A stretch of DNA of 13,973 nt from Methanosarcinales archaeon (GTDB lineage: Archaea > Halobacteriota > Methanosarcinia > Methanosarcinales > Methanogasteraceae): assembly GCA_030605805.1 (NCBI GenBank), contig JAUWHQ010000136.1, positions 1 to 13,973 on the forward strand, given 5' to 3'. The translations under genes and the position numbers were made by a program. Of the stretch, positions 6,850-13,428 are shown piece after piece. Within the stretch, counting starts at the first letter, position 1; every line of letters begins with the position of its first letter. The notes below the pieces were generated by a model. That model was not told where the DNA came from. It worked only from the letters and a program-made list of their open reading frames with translations, and did not search any database.

Positions 6850-7404
6850 ATGGCAAAAGAACTCAAAAAAACGATTGCAATACCGGATAATGTGGATGTT
6901 TCGATCGATGGGAGGTCGGTTACGGTGTCGGGTCCGAATGGAGAGATCACCCGTGAATTGTGGCATCCGCACCTCAGCATTCAGCAGATCGAACAGAATG
7001 TATATGTCGATGTCGATACCATCATGGTGCGAAAGAAACAGAAAGCGATGGTTGGCACGCTCGCATCTCACATCCGGAACATGATCGACGGAGTTGTCAG
7101 CGGATACAGGTACCGGATGAAGATGGTATATTCACATTTCCCAATTCAATTGCGCGTCAAGGACGATAGACTCGTAATAGGCAACTTTCTTGGCGAGAAA
7201 AAGGAGCGAACAGCGCGGATATTATCCGGAGTCGATGTGGCACTGGATGGCGACGAGGTGGTTGTCACAGGCATCAACAAGGAGTTTGTAGGGCAGACTG
7301 CGGCAAACATCGAGCAGGCGACCCGGATCAAAGCCCGTGATCCGCGAGTGTTCCAGGACGGGATATACGTGGTCGGGAAGGAGACGATGGAATCGGTGGA
7401 GTAA
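6850..7404 (+). CDS. rpl6: 50S ribosomal protein L6 (uL6)
   Basis: A 184-residue large-subunit protein near the GTPase-associated centre. It has the duplicated L6 fold: first half with IPDNVDVSIDGRSVTVSGPNGE and the IRNMIDGVVSGYRYRMKMVYSHFPI helix-strand segment; second half with IGNFLGEKKERTA, VVVTGINKEFVGQTAANIEQATRI and RVFQDGIYVVGKE. ATG 6850 follows AGGTGG and starts 8 bp after the S8 stop. Longer in-frame openings reaching back into S8 are not supported. Confidence 0.95.
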   Translation: MAKELKKTIAIPDNVDVSIDGRSVTVSGPNGEITRELWHPHLSIQQIEQNVYVDVDTIMVRKKQKAMVGTLASHIRNMIDGVVSGYRYRMKMVYSHFPIQLRVKDDRLVIGNFLGEKKERTARILSGVDVALDGDEVVVTGINKEFVGQTAANIEQATRIKARDPRVFQDGIYVVGKETMESVE

Positions 7405-7414
7405 GGTGATTATG

Positions 7415-7816
7415 ATGGATGCTGCGACCAGACGATTATTAAATATCAGGAAACGACAAAAAAGTAAAAAGCCCACATTTAAGCGGACCGATCATCAAAA
7501 GAAAAAGAAACTGGATGATAACTGGCGACGCCCGAGAGGATTGCAGAGCAAACTGCGAAAGAGGATTGCTGCAAAGGGTGCGGTCGTGCAGGTAGGCTAC
7601 GGCAGCCCACGCGCGGTCAGAGGACTGCACCCGTCCGGTTTTGAGGAGGTGCTGGTGAGAAATCCGCGGGATGTGCAATCAGTCGATCCGTTGTGTCAGG
7701 CTGCCAGAATCGCGCGCACCGTCGGCGTGAGAAAACGGCAGATCATCGAAGAGGCGGCAGATGGTCTCGGAATCCGGATATTGAATCCGCTGCCAAAGGA
7801 GGACCTGGTAGAATGA
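7415..7816 (+). CDS. rpl32e: 50S ribosomal protein L32e (eL32)
   Basis: A 133-residue archaeal/eukaryotic large-subunit protein. It is very basic in the first third (RKRQKSKKPTFKRTDHQKKKK), then WRRPRGLQSKLR, GYGSPRAVRGLHPSGFEEVLV and KRQIIEEAADGLGIRILNP, all characteristic. Two adjacent ATGs (7412, 7415) are possible; AAGGTGAT (7403-7410) leaves a better gap to 7415. It ends in an ATGA overlap with L19e. Confidence 0.94.
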   Translation: MDAATRRLLNIRKRQKSKKPTFKRTDHQKKKKLDDNWRRPRGLQSKLRKRIAAKGAVVQVGYGSPRAVRGLHPSGFEEVLVRNPRDVQSVDPLCQAARIARTVGVRKRQIIEEAADGLGIRILNPLPKEDLVE

Positions 7817-8262
7817 CTGATCTCACCACTCAGCGGCGTATCGCTGCAAACGTCCTTGGCATCGGCGTGCATCGGGTCTGGCTTGACCCTACTGAAGCAA
7901 CCGGCATCGCTCTTGCAACCACGCGGGAGGATATCAGGGATCTGATCGAATCAGACGCAATCAAGGCAAAGCCAGTGAAAGGCGTCAGCCGCGGCCGTGC
8001 ACGGCAGAGGGACGCGAAACTGAAGTATGGGCACAGATCAGGGCACGGCTCACGCAAGGGCAGAAAGGGTGCCAGAGCGCCTGGGAAACGAGAATGGGTC
8101 ACCAAGATTCGCGCGCTTCGCGCCCGCCTCAGGGAACTGCGTGACGATGAAACGCTTCCGCCGGACGTCTATTGCAAGATGTATCGGAGAGCTAAGGGCG
8201 GCGAATACAAGAGTGTGGCACATATCAATGCGCATCTTACGGCACAGGGATATCTCAAATGA
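7813..8262 (+). CDS. rpl19e: 50S ribosomal protein L19e (eL19)
   Basis: A 149-residue archaeal/eukaryotic protein. Landmarks: LTTQRRIAANVLGIGVHRVWLDP, IRDLIESDAIKAKPVKGVSRGRAR, the basic segment HGSRKGRKGARAP (archaeal L19e signature region), KIRALRARLRELRDD and YRRAKGGEYKS. Start ATG 7813 overlaps the L32e stop, and GGAGG (7798-7802) lies upstream. In most archaea L18 follows; here the stop overlaps the start of rpoD (ATGA), a junction I would not expect. Confidence 0.95.
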   Translation: MTDLTTQRRIAANVLGIGVHRVWLDPTEATGIALATTREDIRDLIESDAIKAKPVKGVSRGRARQRDAKLKYGHRSGHGSRKGRKGARAPGKREWVTKIRALRARLRELRDDETLPPDVYCKMYRRAKGGEYKSVAHINAHLTAQGYLK

Positions 8263-9050
8263 ATGTGGAAATCATCGAACTTGGCGACCGCAAGGCAAGA
8301 TTCGTGTTATCTGGCGTGATGCCTGCGTTCGCAAACAGCATCAGACGCTGTATGCTTGCAGAGGTGCCCACAATTGCGATCGATTATGTGAACATCTATG
8401 ACAACACCTCTGTGCTCTTTGATGAGCAGCTTGCACTCCGTCTCGGACTGGTTCCACTCACAACAGACCTTGATTCTTATGTACTGCCCTCAGAGTGCGA
8501 CTGCGGTGGAGAGGGGTGTCCGCAGTGCCAGGTTTCGCTCACATTGTCGGCAGAGGGTCCAAAGATCGTCTATTCCACAGAACTGGTATCTACCGACCCG
8601 TTGATTGTGGCAGCCGAGGTGGTGCCGATCGTCAAGCTGACCAAGGGGCAACGAATCTCGCTTGAAGCGATTGCCAGACCCGGTATCGGGCGCGATCATG
8701 CGAAATGGCAGGCAGGTGTTGCCTGCGGATACAAGAACGTGCCGCAGATCGTGGTCTCTGATGCGTGTGATGCCTGCGGTATGTGTGTCGATGCATGCCC
8801 GCGCGGCGTACTGGTGGCAGCCGATGCCACAATCAAAGTAACCGACGAACGCTCATGCTCGCTCTGCAAGTCCTGCGAGGCTACATGCGAACTCGATGGA
8901 GCCATCACCGTCGGAACACATCCTGATTCCTTCATATTCACAGCCGAGTCTGATGGCTCGATGTCGATCGTTGAACTTATTACGAGGTCTGCCGATAACA
9001 TCAAGAACAGAGCAAAAGCGCTGGACGAATACCTGAGCATCGTTGACTGA
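8259..9050 (+). CDS. rpoD: DNA-directed RNA polymerase subunit D
   Basis: The archaeal counterpart of Rpb3/bacterial alpha, part of the D-L-N-P assembly platform. The 263-residue protein has the alpha-like dimerisation region (FVLSGVMPAFANSIRRCMLAEVPTIAID and EQLALRLGLVPL), a cysteine cluster C80, C82, C87, C90, and an inserted ferredoxin-like domain. The domain has two complete 4Fe-4S motifs: C170-x2-C173-x2-C176-x3-C180-P and C200-x2-C203-x2-C206-x3-C210. The dimerisation fold then resumes (FTAESDGSMSIVELITRSADNIKNRAKALDEYL). It starts in an ATGA overlap with L19e, so it should be translated with the ribosomal protein operon. In most archaea rpoD instead lies after S13-S4-S11. No strong Shine-Dalgarno of its own is seen. 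This is not the bacterial sigma factor also called rpoD. Confidence 0.95.
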   Translation: MNVEIIELGDRKARFVLSGVMPAFANSIRRCMLAEVPTIAIDYVNIYDNTSVLFDEQLALRLGLVPLTTDLDSYVLPSECDCGGEGCPQCQVSLTLSAEGPKIVYSTELVSTDPLIVAAEVVPIVKLTKGQRISLEAIARPGIGRDHAKWQAGVACGYKNVPQIVVSDACDACGMCVDACPRGVLVAADATIKVTDERSCSLCKSCEATCELDGAITVGTHPDSFIFTAESDGSMSIVELITRSADNIKNRAKALDEYLSIVD

Positions 9051-9056
9051 AAATAA

Positions 9057-9141
9057 GCGGGGGTTGCCCAGCCAGGTCAAAGGCGATAGGTTCAGGGCCT
9101 ATTCTCGTAGGAGTTCGTGGGTTCGAATCCCACCCCCCGCA
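9057..9141 (+). tRNA. tRNA-Leu (CAG)
   Basis: A class II tRNA with acceptor GCGGGGG/CCCCCGC and A73, anticodon stem ATAGG/CCTAT with loop TTCAGGG (anticodon CAG, G37), a long variable arm TCTCGTAGGAGTTC, and T-arm GTGGG/CCCAC with loop TTCGAAT. It has no intron and no CCA. It begins 6 nt after the rpoD stop with no room for its own promoter outside rpoD, so it may be released from the operon transcript by RNase P and tRNase Z. Confidence 0.94.
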
Positions 9142-9150
9142 TGCAAAAAC

Positions 9151-9158
9151 TATTTATG
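9151..9158 (+). promoter_or_regulatory. TATA box of the acidic repeat protein gene
   Basis: TATTTATG, preceded by A-rich sequence, lies right after tRNA-Leu. The expected start is about 9180, leaving a leader of about ten bases that carries GGGGAG before ATG 9191. Confidence 0.5.
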
Positions 9159-9190
9159 CGATTCTGTCAGATTACTGTATGGGGAGTAGT

Positions 9191-10540
9191 ATGCAGACCG
9201 ATAATGAAAATGATATTGATCAGCACATAACGACGCTATTAACTGATATTCTCGCACCTACAAACTATGCCGAGATCAAGGGCATGCTTAAAACGGTTGA
9301 TCTGCTTGCAGACTACGTCAAACTCGAAAACGTGCGCACAATACTTGAAAATGATGTGTTGTTCCGTGAGAACAGAGACATTGCGGTGATGGCTCTCGAT
9401 ATTCTGAGAAAGATGCATGATAATGAGCAGGGTCAGGAATCTGATACCTGCGGGACCAAAGTTGTCGATGCGGTGAACGAGGCGCTGGGTCGGGCAGAAG
9501 CCGAAACAATCACCCTATCTGAAAGCACGGATGATGCGGAAGAGGTGGTTGCTGCCATTACACCTGAAAAAACACCTGAACCGGCAGAAGTTGAAGCAAC
9601 ATCGATCGATGCGACCGAAACAGAGCCAGAGCAGGCGTCTCAGAAATCACCGGAAACCAATACGATCATCGAGATTCCGGTGTCCGCGTATGAGGTGGCA
9701 GAAGATTCCAATCCCCCTGACGCGGCGGAAGATTCGTTTGATTCGATGGATAGCCAGACGTTAGAATCTGAATCCGAACCGGCAGCACAGGATTCGGGAT
9801 TTCCAGGATTGCCAGACGACGGTGGATTGCCTGATTCAGCCGATTCAATGGAGAGTCAGGCTCCTGAGATTGAATCTGAGTTAGCATCTCCGAGTGTGGA
9901 GTTTTCCGGGCTGTCAGATGATGCGGGACCGCTCGATTCGGTGGAAGACTCGATTGGTTCGATGGATAACCAGACGATAGAACCTGAATCCGAACCGACA
10001 GCACAGGATTCGGGATTTCCAGGATTGCCAGACGACGGTGGATTGCCTGATTCAGCCGATTCAATGGAGAGTCAGGCTCCTGAGATTGAATCTGAGTTAG
10101 CATCTCCGAGTGTGGAGTTCCCTGGGCTACCAGATGCTGCGGAGCCACCCGATTTGGCTGGAGATTCGGTTGGTTCGATGGATAGCCAGATGCCGGAACC
10201 TGAATCCGAACCGGCAGCAGAGGGTGCAGGGTTCCCCGGATTGCCTGATTCAGCCGATTCAATGGAGAATCAAACTCCTGATATTGAATCTGAGTTAGCA
10301 TCTCCGAGTGTGGAGTTTCCCGGGCTGTCCGATGATGCGGAGCCACCTGACGCGGCAGATTTGGCAGGCAGCAGTCCGTTTGAGGACGATCCGGACCAGA
10401 CGCCGGCATTTCCTGATGACGGAGATATGTCTGGCTCGACGGATTTGGCGGGAAACGAGGCAGGCAACGATCTGGAACAGCAGTGGAAACAGACCGTCCA
10501 GAGAATAAAGGAATTAAAAACCAGATATGTGACAAAATAA
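9191..10540 (+). CDS. Very acidic nested-repeat protein of unknown function
   Basis: I do not recognise this gene. The product (449 residues from ATG 9191) has three parts. The N-terminus, about 85 residues, is predicted helical by eye (ITTLLTDILAPTNYAEIKGML, then KLENVRTILENDVLF and ALDILRKMH). A long low-complexity region follows, rich in Glu, Asp, Ser, Pro and Ala, with a strongly negative charge. The C-terminal helix (LEQQWKQTVQRIKELKTRY) could be a coiled coil or docking helix. The acidic region holds three 72-residue units with the theme SM-x-SQ-x2-E-x-ESE then F-P-G-L-P-D-D. There is no signal peptide or membrane segment, so it should be cytoplasmic. I prefer ATG 9191, preceded by GGGGAG; ATG 9179 would add MGSS. 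It has its own promoter and sits alone between tRNA-Leu and the HdrD-like gene. Possible roles, all inference: scaffold, nucleic-acid mimic or interaction linker. Confidence 0.8.
   Translation: MQTDNENDIDQHITTLLTDILAPTNYAEIKGMLKTVDLLADYVKLENVRTILENDVLFRENRDIAVMALDILRKMHDNEQGQESDTCGTKVVDAVNEALGRAEAETITLSESTDDAEEVVAAITPEKTPEPAEVEATSIDATETEPEQASQKSPETNTIIEIPVSAYEVAEDSNPPDAAEDSFDSMDSQTLESESEPAAQDSGFPGLPDDGGLPDSADSMESQAPEIESELASPSVEFSGLSDDAGPLDSVEDSIGSMDNQTIEPESEPTAQDSGFPGLPDDGGLPDSADSMESQAPEIESELASPSVEFPGLPDAAEPPDLAGDSVGSMDSQMPEPESEPAAEGAGFPGLPDSADSMENQTPDIESELASPSVEFPGLSDDAEPPDAADLAGSSPFEDDPDQTPAFPDDGDMSGSTDLAGNEAGNDLEQQWKQTVQRIKELKTRYVTK
9742..10371 (+). repeat. Three tandem 216-bp in-frame repeats
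   Basis: Units are 9742-9957, 9958-10173 and 10174-10371. The first two keep a 216-bp (72-codon) period; the third is 18 bp shorter because the codons for PDDGGL are missing. Bases 9783-9903 and 9999-10119 are identical over 121 bp, so at least one duplication is recent. Each unit consists of two related half-units of about 34-38 residues, so six copies in all of the SM[DE]xQ...ESE...F[PS]GL[PS]D theme. Confidence 0.9.
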
Positions 10541-10562
10541 GGTGTAACCCAGAGCAAACCAC

Positions 10563-10633
10563 ACGAACACGGGTGACATACCGACCCATATCATATCATA
10601 TCATACCCCGTGTCGTAGCTGTAATAGTTTTTT
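10563..10633 (+). terminator. Hairpin followed by T-run, possible terminator
   Basis: ACG-A-ACACGGG (10563-10573) pairs with CCCGTGTCGT (10607-10616) as a ten-base-pair stem with one bulge. The loop carries a TATCA microsatellite (CATATCATATCATATCAT). Six T's follow at 10628-10633. It lies 22 bases after the acidic repeat protein stop, which suits a terminator. The right arm can pair instead with CTACGAC (10652-10658). Confidence 0.4.
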
Positions 10634-10748
10634 GGAAATATACGTGCCACACTACGACCCAACACGATTGGAACGCCTGATTTTTCCTGGCGCAACACAA
10701 CTCGGGTCAGCACCCGGGGGATGCGGGCAGCCCCGACCTGTCGAAACA

Positions 10749-10757
10749 CTTTAATAG
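10749..10757 (+). promoter_or_regulatory. TATA box of the HdrD-like/trm5 operon
   Basis: CTTTAATAG is centred about 50 bases before the ATG at 10803, giving an expected start near 10779 and a leader of about 24 bases that contains AGGTG (10790-10794) eight bases before the ATG. Just upstream, CGGGT-CAGC-ACCCG (10703-10716) forms a small hairpin. Confidence 0.45.
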
Positions 10758-10802
10758 TACCAAGCGGTACACTCAAACAGATAACAGGCAGGTGTTTGCT
10801 TC

Positions 10803-11843
10803 ATGTCCAACATACAAAAATGTTACCAGTGTGGACTGTGCACCGGAATATGTCCGATGCGAATGGTCTCAAAGATGTCGCCAAGGGGCGCGATATATAG
10901 CAATAACATCTATGACACGCCGACGAACGATGTCTGGCAGTGTCTGACATGCGAACTCTGTTCATCGCAGTGTCCGCAGGGCGTTTCGTTCTCTGATTTT
11001 GTGTTAGAGGAAAGGGAGGGAAAGACTCTGGCAGATATCCCCCACGAAGGGGTTTTCTCGAGCATTTCAGACCTTATGTCGATGCTGGATGCGGGCAAGG
11101 TGACCTTCTTGCAGGGTGCGGAAAAATCATCTTACGGCTATTTCCCGGGATGTCTCGACTTCCACAATCTATTCTTTGGTCTGGATGATGTGGATTTCAC
11201 AGAGATTGCAGAATCGAGCCTGAAATTGCTGAAACACGCAGGAATTGACCCAATGGTTATGCAGATGAAGTGCTGCGGGCACGATCAGTTGTGGCAGGGA
11301 AACAAGGAGCTGTTTGACCGATTGGTTGAGTATAATACCAGATATATCGAGGAGAGCGGGATCGACACCCTGATCGTGAGCTGTGCCGAGTGTTACCGGA
11401 CGCTTACAAAGGATTACGATCTCAACGTCGAGGTCAAGTACATATCAGAGCTGCTTGGTGATGCGAAGTTTGATGCGAAATCGGATGCGACGGTGACATA
11501 TCATGACGCGTGTCGTCTTGGACGGCACTGCGGTGTCTACGATGCTCCGCGAGAATCGCTGTCAAATGCTGGCATGAATATTGTTGAGATGGCGCATTCG
11601 AAAGAGGATGCAAGATGCTGCGGCGTCAGTTCGCTGATGAACTGCAATGAGGTAACAAAGGCGCTGCGGGTCACACGGATGAACGAGGCTGGCGATACGG
11701 GTGCATCCGCGATGGTAACGTCCTGCCCCAAGTGTCTTGCGCATTTCAACTGCCTGAAGAAGGACGAATCAACCGATTACAACTTCGAGGTGGTCGATCT
11801 TTCGGTGCTGCTGGCACGGCAACTGAATGGCAGTCAGAAGTGA
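10803..11843 (+). CDS. HdrD-like (HdrC-HdrB fused) iron-sulfur protein with two CCG domains
   Basis: The 346-residue protein has the architecture of heterodisulfide reductase subunit D. The N-terminal part has two 4Fe-4S motifs, C7-x2-C10-x2-C13-x3-C17-P and C47-x2-C50-x2-C53-x3-C57-P. Two cysteine-rich CCG domains follow: C117 with C157-C158-G and C194-AE-C197, then C237 with C272-C273-G and C308-PK-C311. In HdrB/HdrD such domains bind the noncubane clusters that reduce the CoM-S-S-CoB disulfide. It is shorter than HdrD of the membrane HdrDE enzyme (roughly 400 residues). No cytochrome b (HdrE) or HdrA gene is adjacent, so the true substrate is open; related proteins include GlpC and LutA types. 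It has no membrane segment. The 3' end overlaps trm5 by 17 bp, so the two are cotranscribed. Confidence 0.85.
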   Translation: MSNIQKCYQCGLCTGICPMRMVSKMSPRGAIYSNNIYDTPTNDVWQCLTCELCSSQCPQGVSFSDFVLEEREGKTLADIPHEGVFSSISDLMSMLDAGKVTFLQGAEKSSYGYFPGCLDFHNLFFGLDDVDFTEIAESSLKLLKHAGIDPMVMQMKCCGHDQLWQGNKELFDRLVEYNTRYIEESGIDTLIVSCAECYRTLTKDYDLNVEVKYISELLGDAKFDAKSDATVTYHDACRLGRHCGVYDAPRESLSNAGMNIVEMAHSKEDARCCGVSSLMNCNEVTKALRVTRMNEAGDTGASAMVTSCPKCLAHFNCLKKDESTDYNFEVVDLSVLLARQLNGSQK

Positions 11844-12855
11844 GCGATTCCGGTGTGTGCAGGTATTAAGATCGGACGGCGAAAAGGTGCGCCGCGCACT
11901 GGCTGAGGCTGGCGCACTCCAGAGAGATGCAGTGATCCGGAGGGATGCCGATTATCTATATCTCCCGGTTAAACACGGAATCAGCATAGAAGACCGCTTT
12001 CCGGACCTCAAATCATGCGTTCAATACAGGGAGTTTGAACGAAGAATCGAACCATCATTTGAGGAGATTCTTGGTTTTATCCCATCGTACGAGGTGATCG
12101 GCGATATTGCGATCATCGATGCCGACGATTCTTCTGATGCTGGACGAATCGCTGATGCGATCCTTCTGATGCACAAGAACGTGAGGACTGTTCTTGCGGC
12201 ATTGACCGATGTGCATGGCGAGTTTCGGATCAGGGATTTTCGTGTGATAGCAGGCGAACCCGATACAGAGACCGTGCATAAGGAGTACGGCTGCCGGTAC
12301 GAGGTTGATCTTGCGCGCGTCTATTTCACGCCGAGGCTTGCAACCGAGCGCAAACGCATAGCAGACCAGGTCCGCGAAAGCGACGTCGTTGTCGATATGT
12401 TTGCAGGCGTCGGACCTTTTAGCATCCTCATTGCGAAATCAGCCAGATATGTGATTGCAATCGACAAGAATCCAGTGGCAATCGAGTATCTGCAGAAGAA
12501 CGTACGGTTAAACTCGGTAAATAACATAAAAATCATCTGTGGTGATGTGCGTGACGTGGCATCTGGTCTGCGCGATACGGCGGACCATATAATCATGAAT
12601 CTGCCGCATTCGGCGCAGGAGTTCCTTGACTGTGCGCTAACGATCATAAAACCCGGCGGCATCATCCATTACTACGACATCAGACCGGATGAGGACTTGT
12701 TTGAAGGCGCGCAGAAGACGATCGAGCACGCTGCGGAGATGCATGGCATGACCGCGCGCCTTCTGGATCGGCGAGTCGTCAGGTCATACTCGCCGCATCA
12801 GTACAATGTCGCGCTGGATGTGGAGATCTGCTCGCGCCAGAGCGGCGGCGCATAG
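11827..12855 (+). CDS. trm5: tRNA (guanine37-N1)-methyltransferase Trm5
   Basis: Uses S-adenosylmethionine to methylate N1 of G37 next to the anticodon, which protects reading frame. The 342-residue product has a small N-terminal D1-like domain (FRCVQVLRSDGEKVRRALAEAG), a middle domain with GFIPSYEVIGDIAII, then the Rossmann methyltransferase domain. That domain shows YFTPRLATER (166-175), the SAM loop DMFAGVGPFS (190-199), acidic D213 in IDKNP, NLPHSA (258-263) and YSPHQYNVALDV near the end. The NLP motif favours Trm5 over the wyosine enzyme Taw2. ATG 11827 overlaps the HdrD-like gene; there is no clear Shine-Dalgarno, so translation may be coupled. GTG 11857 is a poorer alternative. The tRNA-Cys and tRNA-Leu genes of this window both carry G37 and are expected substrates. 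Confidence 0.92.
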   Translation: MAVRSERFRCVQVLRSDGEKVRRALAEAGALQRDAVIRRDADYLYLPVKHGISIEDRFPDLKSCVQYREFERRIEPSFEEILGFIPSYEVIGDIAIIDADDSSDAGRIADAILLMHKNVRTVLAALTDVHGEFRIRDFRVIAGEPDTETVHKEYGCRYEVDLARVYFTPRLATERKRIADQVRESDVVVDMFAGVGPFSILIAKSARYVIAIDKNPVAIEYLQKNVRLNSVNNIKIICGDVRDVASGLRDTADHIIMNLPHSAQEFLDCALTIIKPGGIIHYYDIRPDEDLFEGAQKTIEHAAEMHGMTARLLDRRVVRSYSPHQYNVALDVEICSRQSGGA

Positions 12856-12993
12856 CCACCACAGATATATGACCGCGCGCCTTCAGCCCCACCCGAACAA
12901 GGCTCGAACAGGAGGCTGTTAATTTGTCGGGTGCTCTGGTTCTGACTCGTTTATTTTTAGATGTCCGAAACTTGTTGTGGCAGAAACGATGCC

Positions 12994-13075
12994 GTGATAC
13001 TCGTCACAGACCCCCGACTAAAGTCTGGGGTATCGTTACCCACTGGGGGGCGTGTGACATGTGAGGACGAGCGCG
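12994..13075 (+). other. Structured segment, possible right end/omega-RNA remnant of an IS200/IS605 (TnpB) element
   Basis: ACCCCCGACTAA at 13010 is the left arm of a 22-base near-perfect palindrome (13010-13031) with core GACTAAAGTC and one mismatch. Flanking words also pair: CGTCACA (13002-13007 region) with TGTGAC (13053-13058), and CTCGTC (13000-13005) with GACGAG (13066-13071). GACT-A/T-AGTC hairpins flanked by G/C runs are common at the right ends of archaeal IS1341/IS605 elements, from memory. Upstream, one frame reads RTRLEQEAVNLSG (about 12897-12930), reminiscent of the ...KQEA... tails of TnpB. No transposase body is present. This could equally be an unrelated structured RNA. Confidence 0.3.
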
Positions 13076-13086
13076 GACCGAGGAGG

Positions 13087-13111
13087 ATTACTAATCATTA
13101 CTAATCATTAC
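13087..13111 (+). repeat. 10-bp tandem repeat, 2.5 copies
   Basis: ATTACTAATC is repeated twice and followed by a further ATTAC. It begins directly after GAGGAGG, next to the structured segment. Confidence 0.85.
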
Positions 13112-13327
13112 TTGGTAACTGACATTCCGCAGGTCGCCATCCATTTTCCACAATTTCTACTGATAGTGGTTTTGAATATCTAAAAAATATTATTTTTATA
13201 CTGTAGTGGCGCAACATATCCAATTTCAACTGGGGATGCGTTACATCGCACATTCCACGCGTCGTTCCTCAAAAATGTGGCTTTTAATATTTTCTGGATG
13301 CAATGATTCCTTTCAATTATATCACTT

Positions 13328-13384
13328 GCAGATTTACGCTGATACCCAGGTGAACAAATCTGCGTCTGATCCGCGTTAATCGGC
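13328..13384. repeat. Inverted repeat of the ATCTGCG type
   Basis: GCAGATTT (13328-13335) pairs perfectly with AAATCTGC (13356-13363) around a 20-base loop. CTGATCCGCGTTAATCGGCGG continues the ATCTGCG-like wording to the right. Intergenic repeats with these words occur in several methanogens and bacteria (from memory); copy number in this genome is not known. Confidence 0.5.
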
Positions 13385-13428
13385 GGTTCATTATATTTTT
13401 AACCGACCGGAATACATTTAAAAGTGTC

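Larger units (their letters stand above)
12856..13428. other. 573-bp gene-poor region between trm5 and a transposase
   Basis: No convincing gene lies here. From left to right: a T-rich stretch TTTATTTTTAG (about 12950-12960) that could end the trm5 transcript; a structured segment at 12994-13075; a 10-bp tandem repeat (13087-13111); a strongly AT-rich stretch (about 13175-13200); and an inverted repeat with ATCTGCG-type words (13328-13384). The mixture suggests mobile-element debris beside the IS. Confidence 0.6.

Noticed and set aside
7693..7812. Upstream extension of L19e
   Set aside because: It overlaps L32e out of frame; ATG 7813 has GGAGG and the family N-terminus.
8259..9050. Degenerate Fe-S cluster in RpoD
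   Set aside because: All eight cysteines of both 4Fe-4S motifs are present, so nothing is lost.
9742..10371. CRISPR-like array
   Set aside because: The 216-bp repeats are in frame, without short repeats and unique spacers, and no cas gene is present.
9666..10589. 307-residue open frame on the minus strand opposite the acidic repeat gene
   Set aside because: It is a Pro/Gln/Leu-rich mirror of the repeats, has no plausible start signal, and is explained by the repetitive sequence and lack of stops.
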